Of a stretch of DNA of 64,000 nucleotides, positions 45,229 to 54,202 are shown one piece after another. The notes under the pieces are model-generated. The model was not told where the DNA came from and ran no database searches. It was given only the letters and a program-made list of their open reading frames with translations. Positions within the stretch are counted from its first letter, which is position 1, and each line of letters opens with the position of its first letter. A program made the position numbers and the translations under genes. The stretch is from Pseudomonas fragi (lineage in GTDB: Bacteria > Pseudomonadota > Gammaproteobacteria > Pseudomonadales > Pseudomonadaceae): assembly GCF_025426255.1 (NCBI RefSeq), contig NZ_CP104861.1, positions 1,612,001-1,676,000 on the forward strand, given 5' to 3'.

Positions 45229-47943
45229 TCAGTACCACTGCTTGAAACGGCGGATGTAGATGGTCTTCATCAGTTGCGCGACGCAGCAGTAGCTGAACAG
45301 GGTGGCTACCAGCCAAGGGAAGTACGACAGCGGTAGCGGCTCCAGGCCAACCAATGTACCCAGCGGCGAGAACGGCACGTAGATCCCCAGCACGATCACA
45401 ATGATGGTCATCATGGTCACCGGCCATGCGGCGGTGCTCTGGATGAACGGGATCTTGCGGGTTCGCAGCATGTGTACGACCAGGGTTTGCGAGAGCAGCC
45501 CCTCGATAAACCAGCCGGACTGGAACAGGGTCTGCATTTCCACGCTGTTGGCCGAGAACACGTACCACATCAGGGCAAATGTGGTGATGTCGAAGATCGA
45601 CGAAGTTGGCCCGATCCAGATCATGAAACGCCCGATATTTTTCGCGTCCCACTTACGTGGTTTTTGCAGGTATTCCTTGTCCATCTTGTCCCACGGCAAT
45701 GCCAACTGGGAGATGTCGTACATCAGGTTTTGCAGCAGCAGGTGAATCGACAGCATCGGCAGGAAAGGAATAAAGGCGCTGGCCACCAGTACCGAGAACA
45801 CGTTGCCGAAGTTGGAGCTGGCGGTCATGTTGAGGTACTTCATGATGTTGCCGAATGTCTCGCGACCTTTGAGCACACCCTCTTCCAGAACCATCAGGCT
45901 CTTTTCCAGCAGGATGATGTCGGCCGATTCCTTGGCAATGTCCGTGCCGCTGTCCACCGAGATACCCACGTCGGCATCACGTAGGGCTGGGGCATCGTTA
46001 ATGCCGTCGCCAAGGAAGCCTACGGTGTGGCCGTTGGCTTGCAGTGCTTTGAGTACACGGGACTTCTGCAGCGGGGTGAGCTTGGCGAATACGGTGCGTT
46101 GCTCGACCTCCAGTTGCAGCGCGGCGTCGTCCATCGCCTCGATTTCCGGGCCGAGTAATGGCGCGCCTGGTTCCAGGCCGACCTGACGGCAAATCTTGCT
46201 GGTGACCACGGCGTTGTCGCCGGTCAGCACCTTGACCGCTACGCCGATGTCCCGCAGGGCTGCAATCGCCGGGCCTGCGGTTTCTTTTGGCGGATCAAGG
46301 AAGGTGAGCATGCCGCGGATTACCAGATCCCGCTCGTCAGCGGTGTTGTATTGCTTGTGCGCCTGGGCCTTGGGGATGTCGCGGGTGGCGACCAGCAATA
46401 CCCGGAAACCGTCCTCATTGTATTCGGTGGCCAGTGCCAGCAGTTGCTCGCGGCGTGCAGGGTCCAGGGCGACGGTGGTATCACCCTCCATCACATGGGT
46501 GGCAATGCCGAGCATTTCTTCAACAGCGCCCTTGCACACCAACAGGTGGTCGCCTTGGGTGTCCTTGACGATGATCGACAGGCGCCGACGGACGAAGTCA
46601 AAGGGCAGCTCATCCACCTTGCTGTAGTTGAGCGGAGCGTTGAACCTGGAGTCCTGTTGGGCAAATTGCACCACCGCCTGATCCATCAGGTTGCGGATGC
46701 CGCTTTGGAAGTGGCTGTTGAGCCAGGCCAGAGCCAGTACCGATTCATCACGCTTGCCGCTGGGGTTGACGTGATGCTCAAGGATGATGTGATCCTGGGT
46801 CAGGGTGCCGGTCTTGTCGGTGCACAGCACATCCATGGAGCCCAGGTTCTGGATCGCATTCAGGCGCTTGACCACCACTTTGCGCTTGGCCATGGCGGTT
46901 GCGCCCTTGGCCAGGTTGGCGCTGACAATCATTGGCAGCATTTCCGGGGTCAGGCCGACCGCCACTGCCAGGGCAAACATAAAGGCATCGCCCCAATCGC
47001 CCTTGGAAAAGCCGTTGAGGAAAAACACGATCGGCACCATGACCAGCATGAAGCGGATCAGCAGCCAGCTGACGCTGTTGACCCCACGGTCGAACGCGGT
47101 TTGCGTGCGAGAGCCGACGATTGCCTTGGCCAGTGAGCCAAAGTAGGTGCGCGGGCCGGTGGCGACCACTACGGCGCGGGCGGTGCCGCTGACCACGTTG
47201 GTGCCCATAAAGCAGATGTTGGGCAAGTCCAGCAGGTTGCTCTGATCGGCAGCGGTGCTGGAGGCGGACTTTTGTGTGACATCCCCCAAGGTGTCGTATT
47301 TCTCCACGGGCAAGGCTTCGCCGGTGAGGACTGCCTGGCTGATAAACAAGTCGCGGGATTCGATCAGGCGAATATCCGCCGGGATCATGTCGCCAGCCGA
47401 CAGCTGAACGATATCCCCGGCCACCAGCTCGCGCATCGGCACTTCATGCACCGAAGTCTTGCCGCCGGTTTTATCCCGCCGTACAACGGTGGCGGTGGTG
47501 CGGACCATGGCTTTGAGGGCTTCGGCGGACTTGGCCGAGCGATGTTCCTGCCAGAACCGCAGCAAGCTGCTGAGGCCAACCATCAAACCAATGATGATGA
47601 CTTTGGTCAGGTCGCTTTCTTCGCCATCGCGCTCTGGCAGCCAGTAGTCGGTGAAAAAGCTGATAACGGCCAGGGTCAGCAGTACATAGATGAACGGGTT
47701 ATGCAGGGCCAGCATGAACTGCACGATGGCGTGAGGCGGTTTGTCGTGAGCCACCTCGTTGTAGCCATCTGTCTGAAGGCGTTCGGCGGCGTCTTGCTCG
47801 GTCAGGCCGGCAGTTGTGGCGCGGACATTGGCCAGAGTGGCCGAGAGACCGTTTTGTGCTTCCCGAGCGGCACGCATGGACAGTTTGTTGCTGTCGCTGG
47901 TGCTGTTCTTGTCTCGAACTTTAGTGTTTTTTACGGCGCTCAT
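45229..47943 (-). CDS. mgtA: magnesium-translocating P-type ATPase
   Basis: A 904-residue type IIIB P-type ATPase that imports Mg2+ into the cytoplasm. The phosphorylation motif DKTGTLT is near residue 374, the hinge GDGINDAPALRDADVG near 645, and the LTGEALPVEK loop near 220. The ATG at 47943 has AGGAG 8 bases before it; the longer reading would run into the leader hairpins. It stands behind an unusually complex leader with two small ORFs and alternative stems, which suggests control by elongation or translation as in enteric mgtA. Confidence 0.95.
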   Translation of the reverse strand: MSAVKNTKVRDKNSTSDSNKLSMRAAREAQNGLSATLANVRATTAGLTEQDAAERLQTDGYNEVAHDKPPHAIVQFMLALHNPFIYVLLTLAVISFFTDYWLPERDGEESDLTKVIIIGLMVGLSSLLRFWQEHRSAKSAEALKAMVRTTATVVRRDKTGGKTSVHEVPMRELVAGDIVQLSAGDMIPADIRLIESRDLFISQAVLTGEALPVEKYDTLGDVTQKSASSTAADQSNLLDLPNICFMGTNVVSGTARAVVVATGPRTYFGSLAKAIVGSRTQTAFDRGVNSVSWLLIRFMLVMVPIVFFLNGFSKGDWGDAFMFALAVAVGLTPEMLPMIVSANLAKGATAMAKRKVVVKRLNAIQNLGSMDVLCTDKTGTLTQDHIILEHHVNPSGKRDESVLALAWLNSHFQSGIRNLMDQAVVQFAQQDSRFNAPLNYSKVDELPFDFVRRRLSIIVKDTQGDHLLVCKGAVEEMLGIATHVMEGDTTVALDPARREQLLALATEYNEDGFRVLLVATRDIPKAQAHKQYNTADERDLVIRGMLTFLDPPKETAGPAIAALRDIGVAVKVLTGDNAVVTSKICRQVGLEPGAPLLGPEIEAMDDAALQLEVEQRTVFAKLTPLQKSRVLKALQANGHTVGFLGDGINDAPALRDADVGISVDSGTDIAKESADIILLEKSLMVLEEGVLKGRETFGNIMKYLNMTASSNFGNVFSVLVASAFIPFLPMLSIHLLLQNLMYDISQLALPWDKMDKEYLQKPRKWDAKNIGRFMIWIGPTSSIFDITTFALMWYVFSANSVEMQTLFQSGWFIEGLLSQTLVVHMLRTRKIPFIQSTAAWPVTMMTIIVIVLGIYVPFSPLGTLVGLEPLPLSYFPWLVATLFSYCCVAQLMKTIYIRRFKQWY

Positions 47944-47959
47944 GATGAGAACTCCTGTC

Positions 47960-48016
47960 GCCAACTCTTGACCAAACATACGTTGGCTTACCTATTTAAA
48001 GGCGAGCCAATGTATG
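47960..48016 (-). promoter_or_regulatory. mutually exclusive stems before the mgtA ribosome binding site
   Basis: In transcript order: CATACATTGGCT (48016-48005), AGCCAACGTATG (47988-47977), GTTGGC (47965-47960). The second element can pair with the first (11 of 12 positions) or with the third (GCCAAC/GTTGGC), not both. The third ends three bases before the AGGAG of mgtA (47956-47952). Such competing pairings are the hallmark of a translational switch; the signal is unknown. Confidence 0.55.
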
Positions 48017-48071
48017 CCGAGTCGCAAACTTCGCAATCGGTTTTAATGAAGTGTTAAGTGCGCTTTAAAGT

Positions 48072-48108
48072 CCCGCTGCAATTAAGTTGTTAATGCCCAC
48101 GCAGCGGG
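48072..48108 (-). promoter_or_regulatory. leader hairpin overlapping the 12-codon ORF
   Basis: CCCGCTGC (48108-48101) and GCAGCGGG (48079-48072) make a perfect 8-bp stem. Its 5' arm covers codons 7-10 of the small ORF at 48090-48128, and its 3' arm starts 10 bases after that ORF's stop, so a ribosome finishing the ORF would block folding. Confidence 0.55.
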
Positions 48109-48128
48109 TAACTACTGGCTTCTTCCAT
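48090..48128 (-). CDS. 12-codon upstream ORF in the mgtA leader
   Basis: ATG with TGGAG six bases upstream opens a frame for MEEASSYPLRGH followed by TAA. Too short for comparison, but its position about 150 bases before mgtA, its acidic start and its overlap with a leader hairpin recall MgtL of enteric bacteria, where ribosome behaviour on a short acidic/proline peptide sets mgtA transcription. It is not a sequence homologue of MgtL. Confidence 0.4.
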   Translation of the reverse strand: MEEASSYPLRGH

Positions 48129-48171
48129 GGGGAACTCCAGTGAATTAAAGTTGTTTTCAGTTAATGGGTAA

Positions 48172-48411
48172 TCAGCGCCAAGCGCGACTCTGCGGGTCCT
48201 GAGAGTCGGCCATGCTCCAGCGCTGCTCCAGTTGGCCTGTGGCAGGATTGACGCGCCAATGCACCTGGCGGTGCGCAGGTTTTATGCCGGGAGCCGGAGT
48301 GGAGAAGGGTGATTTGGTCGAGCGAGCATAAGTGGGCTCGCGGGACAGTTTCACACGCATGCTCGAGGTAAAGGCGCGAACGCCGGGTAGTACAGGGGTT
48401 TGAAAGGTCAT
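48172..48411 (-). CDS. 79-residue basic small protein upstream of mgtA
   Basis: A hypothetical protein of 79 residues, basic and rich in Ser, Pro and Arg (MRVKLSREPTYARSTKSPF in the middle, VHWRVNPATGQLEQRWSM near the end), without signal peptide or membrane segment. Translation is supported by CGAGGTG, six bases from the ATG. That ribosome binding site can be sequestered in a hairpin (48417-48445). The gene lies 228 bp before mgtA on the same strand; it could be a regulatory leader protein or an independent partner. I do not recognise a family. Confidence 0.55.
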   Translation of the reverse strand: MTFQTPVLPGVRAFTSSMRVKLSREPTYARSTKSPFSTPAPGIKPAHRQVHWRVNPATGQLEQRWSMADSQDPQSRAWR

Positions 48412-48416
48412 AACAC

Positions 48417-48580
48417 ACCTCGTGACCGGACGGCGCCGGTGAGGTCGTTACGTTGGAGCATCAGGCTCTAGCGCAGTTGACCCCGCCGTGCAGGCGAGTC
48501 CCGTCAATGTCTGGGTTTAGCGCCCGGATCTCCGTAATTACGGTGACCGGACAGCGACTAGATACTGTGTCCATTGGCTT
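48417..48580 (-). promoter_or_regulatory. structured 5' leader upstream of the 79-residue ORF and mgtA
   Basis: Several stems are visible on the minus strand: TTGAC with CTCGCC against GGCGGG with GTCAA (48510-48477), GAGC/GCTC (about 48469-48457), and an SD-hiding hairpin ACCTC...GAGGT (48445-48417) with inner ACCGG/CCGGT. A 12-bp palindrome CCGTAATTACGG is at 48532-48543, and GTGACCGGAC occurs twice (48422-48431, 48543-48552). It does not match the M-box or yybP-ykoY consensus as I know them. Confidence 0.5.
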
Positions 48581-48787
48581 CTTTTGTGAAGTTTATAGGC
48601 GGCCTGAATGACCGGCCTGTGCAATCTACTTAGACTGCAGGGGTAAGTCAATGTTAACGCCTGGCAAGTGACGGTGGTACAGCAACGGTTCAGGAAGTTT
48701 GGAAGTTATGAAAGTGCAGTGTTTGATATGTAATGAATAAGACAAAAAAGTTACAGGCGAGCAAAGTTTAGTAGTGCAGCTAAATCC

Positions 48788-48872
48788 GTGGGAGTGAGCC
48801 TGCTCACGATGGCATTACTGCGGTTCGTTTGGCAGACGGTGTCGCCTGTATCGCGAGCAGGCTCGCTCCCAC
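48788..48872. repeat. REP/REPIN palindromic repeat
   Basis: GTGGGAGTGAGCCTGCTCAC on the left and GAGCAGGCTCGCTCCCAC on the right; the spacer has CTGCGGTTCG and GTGTCGCC like the copies at 1622 and 58597. Confidence 0.85.
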
Positions 48873-48907
48873 TGATGTTGTGGGTGTCAGGCAAATCCCG
48901 GGCAAAC

Positions 48908-48936
48908 AAAAACGCCCGGCAGAGCCGGGCGTTTTG
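48908..48936 (-). terminator. rho-independent terminator of infA
   Basis: Perfect arms AAAACGCCCGGC and GCCGGGCGTTTT with a three-base loop, followed on the minus strand by T residues; 12 bp after the infA stop. Confidence 0.9.
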
Positions 48937-48947
48937 TATTGACTTGA

Positions 48948-49166
48948 TTAGCGAGCGCGGTAAGTGATACGCCCTTTGCTCAAGTCATAGGGCGTCAGCT
49001 CGACGCGCACTTTGTCACCGGTAAGAATACGAATGTAGTTCTTGCGCATCTTGCCGGAAATATGCGCGGTTACGACGTGCCCATTTTCCAACTCCACACG
49101 AAACATGGTGTTGGGCAGGGTGTCGACGACAGTGCCTTCCATTTCGAAGCTGTCTTCTTTCGACAT
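48948..49166 (-). CDS. infA: translation initiation factor IF-1
   Basis: A 72-residue S1-like OB-fold protein that binds the ribosomal A site during initiation. [11 protein letters not shown] starts it, and [14 protein letters not shown] and [14 protein letters not shown] are the family blocks. ATG at 49166 with GAGGG upstream. It lies 98 bp after bpt. Confidence 0.98.
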
Positions 49167-49264
49167 GCAGTAAAGCCCTCGGTGTCCAATGAATGGCCCG
49201 GTGCAACTGCGCCAGGCAAAAGCGGCGTGCATTGTGCCCGAAAAATGGGGTTTAAGCCAAGGGT

Positions 49265-49972
49265 TCAATCAAGAGAGCTCCATCTCTGATTAATCAGCAG
49301 CTCAATGGGCCGGTATTCGGTCTTGTAATTCATCTTTTTGCAGTTCTTGATCCAGTATCCCAGGTACAGGGCATCCAGCCCCATGCGCCGGGCCTCGGCA
49401 ATTTGCCAGAGAATCCCGTAGCGCCCCAGACTGCGGCGTTCCTCGTCAGGGTCGTAGAAGGTGTACACCGCAGACAGACCATTGGGCAGCACGTCAGTGA
49501 CGGCGACCGCCAGCAAGCGGCCATCGAGGCGGAACTCGTAGAATCTCGAGAACGCCAGATCGCGTACCAGAAACGTCGAGAATTGATCGCGGCTGGGCGG
49601 ATACATGTCGCCATCGGCATGGCGTTGCTCGATATAACGTTGATAAAGGTCAAAATTTTCTTCGCTGAACCCTGGTTTGACAGGCTGTACCTGTAAATCG
49701 GCGTTGCGCTTGAAAATGCGTTTTTGCTGACGATTGGGCATAAAGCGCGCAACAGGAATGCGCGCCGGGGTGCAGGCATCGCACTTCAGGCAATGCGGGC
49801 GATAGAGATGGTCGCCACTGCGCCGGAAACCCATCTCGGACAAATCGGCATACACCTGCACATCCATCGGCTGACTGGGGTCGAGGAACAGCGTAGTGGC
49901 CTGTTCGTCAGGCAAGTAGCTGCAAGCGTGAGGTTGAGTGGCATAAAACTTCAAACGCGCCAGCTCGGTCAT
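49265..49972 (-). CDS. bpt: aspartate/glutamate leucyltransferase (arginyltransferase family)
   Basis: A 235-residue N-degron enzyme that transfers Leu from Leu-tRNA to proteins with N-terminal Asp or Glu, marking them for ClpS/ClpAP. It has the ATE-N cysteine motif region [16 protein letters not shown] and the C-terminal [18 protein letters not shown] block. Also annotated ate. ATG at 49972 with GAGGG 6 bases before. Follows aat by 54 bp. Confidence 0.95.
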
Positions 49973-50026
49973 GATGGGCCCTCGCAAATCTTTAAATTAA
50001 GTGTAAGCCAGCGTGCAAAAGTGCGC

Positions 50027-50707
50027 CTACAAAACCCACTGTGCAGGTGTGGGCTGGTCGAGATGATTGCGCAAATACTCGGCAAATTGCGTTCGCGGGA
50101 TTGAGCGGGCGCCGAGGCTCTCGAGGTGGTCAGTAGGCATTTGACAGTCAATCAGTACAAAACCCCAAGCCTGCAGCTGTCTGACTAATGTGACAAAGCC
50201 GAACTTTGAAGCGTTGTCGGCGCGGCTGAACATCGACTCGCCAAAAAACAGCTGCCCCATTGCCAGGCCATACAGTCCACCCACCAGTTCGCCGTTATCC
50301 CAGACTTCAACCGAATGGGCATGGCCGCGAGCATGCAGTTCGATGTAGGCGTTTTGCATGTTGTCGGTAATCCACGTGCCGTCCGCATAATCGCGCGGTG
50401 CTGCGCATGCCTGAATCACGGCTGCAAAGTCGCGGTCAAAACTGACCTGATAGCGTTGCTGGCGTAACAGTTTGCCCAGGCTGCGGGACACGTGCAGCTC
50501 TTCGGGGAACAGCACTGTGCGCGGGTCGGGCGACCACCAGAGGATCGGCTGGCCTTCGCTGAACCACGGAAAGCAGCCGTGGCGATAGGCCTGGATCAGC
50601 CGGTCTGCCGACAGGTCGCCGCCTGCGGCCAGGAGCCCGTTGGGCTCGCGCATGGCTTTTGCCAGGGGCGGGAATGTCAGAGTGTCGCGTTTTAACCAGG
50701 TCAGCAT
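50027..50707 (-). CDS. aat: leucyl/phenylalanyl-tRNA-protein transferase
   Basis: A 226-residue transferase that adds Leu or Phe to proteins beginning with Lys or Arg. Family blocks include [48 protein letters not shown] and [16 protein letters not shown] used the ATG at 50707 (MLTWLKRD), matching other Pseudomonas proteins, though no ribosome binding site is clear; a GTG 16 codons upstream would extend it. Divergent from ftsK. Confidence 0.96.
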   Translation of the reverse strand: MLTWLKRDTLTFPPLAKAMREPNGLLAAGGDLSADRLIQAYRHGCFPWFSEGQPILWWSPDPRTVLFPEELHVSRSLGKLLRQQRYQVSFDRDFAAVIQACAAPRDYADGTWITDNMQNAYIELHARGHAHSVEVWDNGELVGGLYGLAMGQLFFGESMFSRADNASKFGFVTLVRQLQAWGFVLIDCQMPTDHLESLGARSIPRTQFAEYLRNHLDQPTPAQWVL

Positions 50708-51100
50708 GGCTTTGGGTCTTACAGAAGAAGGGGAGGGCGGCTGCAACTCTGTCACGCAAATGCGGTCTCAGTCGATCTGCCAGCGAAATGTAAGCTCTGT
50801 TTTAACGGCGGTATAAGTCTTTGTCACAAAAGGTAATACATGCTCAAATTGGCGCTTCTCAGCCAGGCGCAAGTGGAATCTGATCGTCGCTTGAGCCAGC
50901 GTGGCATCAACGGCTTAAACCCGTACAATGGCCTGCCTGTTTACGCTGATCTAGACTGCACCAACGTTGCTGCAGGGAATAATACAAGGCTGGTTTCATT
51001 TAAAGTCTGAATTTGTCGCCTGCTCGATATGAGCAGTATTTTGCAGTCACCTTAGTCAATTAATAGTTGGGCGCGCCACAGGCGCAGGAAAAGACCCGTT
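50708..51100. other. divergent aat-ftsK region
   Basis: 393 bp without a gene. A -10-like TACAAT at 50924-50929 with GTGGCA 17 bases upstream could be the ftsK promoter. A perfect small hairpin CTGCTC-GATAT-GAGCAG lies at 51020-51036 in the ftsK leader. Nothing else recognised. Confidence 0.45.
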
Positions 51101-53503
51101 TTGAAGAAATCCACAGTAGCACCCAAAGCAGTTCCTCTCTGGCGTCAACAGTTGCACTACCGGCTCAAGGAAGGTGCATTGATCGCTATCGGCGCCCTAT
51201 GCCTGTTCCTGATCATGGCCCTGTTGACCTATGGCAAGGACGATCCCGGCTGGAGCCATAACAGCCGTGTCGTGGATGTGCAGAACTTCGGCGGCCCTGC
51301 GGGCTCCTACAGTGCTGACATCCTGTTTATGGTGCTCGGTTACTTTGCCTATATTTTCCCGTTGCTGCTGGCGGTCAAGGCGTACCAGATCTTCCGCGAA
51401 CGGCATCAGCCCTGGCAGTGGAGTGGCTGGTTGTTCTCATGGCGCCTGGTAGGCCTGGTGTTTCTGGTGATTTCGGGGGCGGCACTGGCCCATATCCACT
51501 TTCACTCCGCCGTGGGCCTGCCGGCAGGCGCGGGCGGTGCTCTGGGCGAAAGCCTAGGTGATCTGGCCAAGAATGCGCTGAATATCCAGGGCAGTACCCT
51601 GTTGCTGATTGCGTTGTTCCTGTTTGGCCTCACCGTATTCACTGACCTGTCATGGTTCAAGGTCATGGACGTGACGGGCAAAATCACCCTTGACCTGTTT
51701 GAGCTGATCCAGGGGGCGGCCAATCGCTGGTGGTCAGAGCGCAACGAGCGCAAGCAGCTTTTGGCCCAACTGCGAGAGGTTGATAACCGGGTCAATGACG
51801 TGGTCGCGCCAAGCGTTTCCGACAAGCGTGAGCAGGCCAAGGCCAAAGAGCGCCTGATCGAGCGTGAGCAGGCGTTGACCAAACACATGTCCGAGCGTGA
51901 AAAGCACGTACCGGCAGTTATCGCTCCGGCACCGCCCAAGGCGCCTGAGCCGAGCAAGCGAGTGCAGAAAGAGAAGCAGGCCCCGTTGTTTGTGGACAGC
52001 GCGGTTGAAGGCACGCTGCCGCCGATCTCGATTCTGGATCCGGCCGAGAAAAAACAGCTCAATTACTCCCCTGAATCTCTGGCGGCCGTTGGTCACCTGC
52101 TTGAAATCAAGCTCAAGGAGTTCGGCGTAGAAGTGTCGGTGGACTCGATTCATCCGGGACCGGTGATTACCCGCTACGAAATCCAGCCTGCAGCCGGGGT
52201 CAAGGTCAGCCGTATTTCCAACCTGGCCAAAGACCTGGCGCGTTCGCTGGCTGTGACCAGTGTGCGGGTGGTTGAAGTTATCCCGGGCAAAACCACGGTC
52301 GGTATCGAAATTCCTAACGAAGACCGGCAGATCGTGCGGTTCTCCGAGGTGCTGTCGACCCCTGAGTACGACAACGCCAAGTCTCCCGTGACTCTGGCCT
52401 TGGGCCATGACATCGGTGGGCGACCGGTGATCACCGATCTGGCGAAAATGCCGCACTTGCTGGTAGCCGGTACAACCGGTTCCGGTAAGTCCGTGGGCGT
52501 GAACGCCATGATCCTGTCGATTCTGTTCAAGTCTGGCCCCGAAGACGCCAAATTGATCATGATCGACCCGAAGATGCTTGAACTGTCGATCTACGAAGGC
52601 ATCCCGCATTTGCTGTGCCCGGTGGTTACGGACATGAAAGACGCTGCCAACGCCCTGCGCTGGAGCGTTGCCGAGATGGAGCGCCGTTACAAGTTGATGG
52701 CCAAGATGGGCGTGCGTAACCTCGCCGGCTTCAACCAGAAGGTCAAGGACGCCCAGGACGCTGGCGAGCCACTGGTCGACCCGCTGTACAAGCGTGAAAG
52801 CATTCACGACGAAGCGCCGCTGCTGGTGAAGTTGCCAACCATCGTGGTGGTGGTCGACGAATTCGCCGACATGATGATGATCGTCGGCAAGAAGGTCGAA
52901 GAGCTGATTGCCCGTATTGCCCAGAAAGCACGGGCCGCAGGGATTCACTTGATCCTCGCGACCCAGCGTCCGTCGGTGGACGTGATCACGGGTCTGATCA
53001 AGGCCAACATCCCGACCCGTATGGCGTTCCAGGTGTCGAGCAAGATCGATTCGCGCACCATCATCGATCAGGGTGGCGCCGAGCAACTGCTGGGCCACGG
53101 TGACATGTTGTACATGCCGCCCGGCACCAGCCTGCCAATCCGGGTACACGGTGCGTTTGTTTCAGACGATGAAGTTCACCGTGTGGTCGAAGCCTGGAAG
53201 CTGCGCGGCTCGCCGGACTACAACGAAGACATCCTTGCCGGGGTTGAAGAACCTGGCAGCGGCTTTGACGGCGGCAGCAGCGATGGCGGTGATGACGCTG
53301 AAACCGATGCGCTCTACGACGAGGCCGTACAGTTTGTACTTGAGAGCCGTCGTGCCTCGATCTCTGCGGTTCAACGCAAATTGAAGATTGGTTACAACCG
53401 CGCTGCCCGAATGATCGAATCCATGGAAATGGCCGGGGTTGTCACCTCGATGAACACTAATGGCTCGCGCGAAGTACTGGCGCCGGCCCCGATGCGCGAT
53501 TGA
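51101..53503 (+). CDS. ftsK: DNA translocase FtsK
   Basis: An 800-residue division protein that pumps chromosome DNA at the septum. N-terminal membrane helices (about 25-185), a short basic linker (to about 300), the RecA-like motor with Walker A GTTGSGKS near residue 457 and [12 protein letters not shown] (Walker B), then the winged-helix gamma domain after about residue 735 ([20 protein letters not shown]), which reads KOPS and activates XerD. The start is a TTG, with AGGAAAAG upstream; no in-frame ATG precedes the first helix. Confidence 0.96.
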   Translation: MKKSTVAPKAVPLWRQQLHYRLKEGALIAIGALCLFLIMALLTYGKDDPGWSHNSRVVDVQNFGGPAGSYSADILFMVLGYFAYIFPLLLAVKAYQIFRERHQPWQWSGWLFSWRLVGLVFLVISGAALAHIHFHSAVGLPAGAGGALGESLGDLAKNALNIQGSTLLLIALFLFGLTVFTDLSWFKVMDVTGKITLDLFELIQGAANRWWSERNERKQLLAQLREVDNRVNDVVAPSVSDKREQAKAKERLIEREQALTKHMSEREKHVPAVIAPAPPKAPEPSKRVQKEKQAPLFVDSAVEGTLPPISILDPAEKKQLNYSPESLAAVGHLLEIKLKEFGVEVSVDSIHPGPVITRYEIQPAAGVKVSRISNLAKDLARSLAVTSVRVVEVIPGKTTVGIEIPNEDRQIVRFSEVLSTPEYDNAKSPVTLALGHDIGGRPVITDLAKMPHLLVAGTTGSGKSVGVNAMILSILFKSGPEDAKLIMIDPKMLELSIYEGIPHLLCPVVTDMKDAANALRWSVAEMERRYKLMAKMGVRNLAGFNQKVKDAQDAGEPLVDPLYKRESIHDEAPLLVKLPTIVVVVDEFADMMMIVGKKVEELIARIAQKARAAGIHLILATQRPSVDVITGLIKANIPTRMAFQVSSKIDSRTIIDQGGAEQLLGHGDMLYMPPGTSLPIRVHGAFVSDDEVHRVVEAWKLRGSPDYNEDILAGVEEPGSGFDGGSSDGGDDAETDALYDEAVQFVLESRRASISAVQRKLKIGYNRAARMIESMEMAGVVTSMNTNGSREVLAPAPMRD

Positions 53504-53553
53504 TCTGCCCAGGGCTGTATCGGGCGGGTTCTAACTAATCAATGAGGATGTCC

Positions 53554-54174
53554 ATGCGTTTTGTCAGCATGCTGTTGCTACCGGTACTGGCTTTTTCTTC
53601 GCTGTCGGCCCATGCCGATGCCGAGAGTGTGAAACGTCTTGGTCAATTGCTCGGCTCCGACACCATCACGGCGCGCTTTTCACAGCTGACGCTCGATGGC
53701 AGTGGCACTCAATTGCAGGAAACTGCCGGTGAAATGTCGGTTAAACGTCCGGGCCTGTTCTACTGGCACACCGATGCGCCACAAGAGCAACTGATGGTCT
53801 CCGATGGCCAGAAGGTTTCGCTGTGGGACCCGGATCTGGAGCAGGTCACGATCAAAAAGCTTGATCAGCGCCTGACCCAGACCCCGGCCCTGTTGCTGTC
53901 GGGTGATGTGTCGAAAATCAGCGACAGTTTCGATATCACCTCCAAGCAGGCCGGTGATGTGATGGACTTCACCTTGAAGCCCAAGACCAAGGACACGCTG
54001 TTCGACTCCCTGCGCCTGTCGTTTCGCGGTGGCAAGATCAACGATATGCAGTTGATCGACAGCGTGGGCCAACGCACCAACATCCTGTTCACCGGGGTCA
54101 AGGTCAACGAGCCGATTCCTGCTTCCAAGTTCAAGTTCGATATCCCGAAAGGGGCTGATGTCATCCAGGAATAA
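53554..54174 (+). CDS. lolA: outer-membrane lipoprotein carrier protein LolA
   Basis: A 206-residue periplasmic chaperone that carries lipoproteins from LolCDE to LolB. Signal peptide [20 protein letters not shown] ends before ADAESV; the body has [14 protein letters not shown] and [21 protein letters not shown] at 53554 with GAGG at 7 bases; an ATG four codons upstream has no such site. It lies 50 bp after ftsK and just before rarA. Confidence 0.95.
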   Translation: MRFVSMLLLPVLAFSSLSAHADAESVKRLGQLLGSDTITARFSQLTLDGSGTQLQETAGEMSVKRPGLFYWHTDAPQEQLMVSDGQKVSLWDPDLEQVTIKKLDQRLTQTPALLLSGDVSKISDSFDITSKQAGDVMDFTLKPKTKDTLFDSLRLSFRGGKINDMQLIDSVGQRTNILFTGVKVNEPIPASKFKFDIPKGADVIQE

Positions 54175-54202
54175 GCCCTGGAAGAGGTTTCAAACGCTGC
54201 CC

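Larger units (their letters stand above)
48412..48947. other. gap: mgtA leader, REPIN and infA terminator
   Basis: Apart from the structured leader (48412-48580), the stretch holds TATAAA on the minus strand near 48591-48596 as a possible -10, a REPIN at 48788-48872 and the infA terminator at 48908-48936. No further gene seen. Confidence 0.6.

Noticed and set aside
48417..48580. Mg2+ M-box or Mn2+ yybP-ykoY riboswitch in the mgtA leader
   Set aside because: The conserved words of either family (such as GGUGAGGCUCC or GGGGAGUAGC) are not present.
50708..51100. Absence of trxB between aat and ftsK, unlike P. aeruginosa
   Set aside because: As I recall, P. putida also has ftsK next to aat, so this is a lineage difference and not a local deletion.
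53542..53554. Upstream ATG of lolA as start
   Set aside because: It lacks a ribosome binding site; the ATG at 53554 has GAGG at proper spacing and leads directly into the signal peptide.
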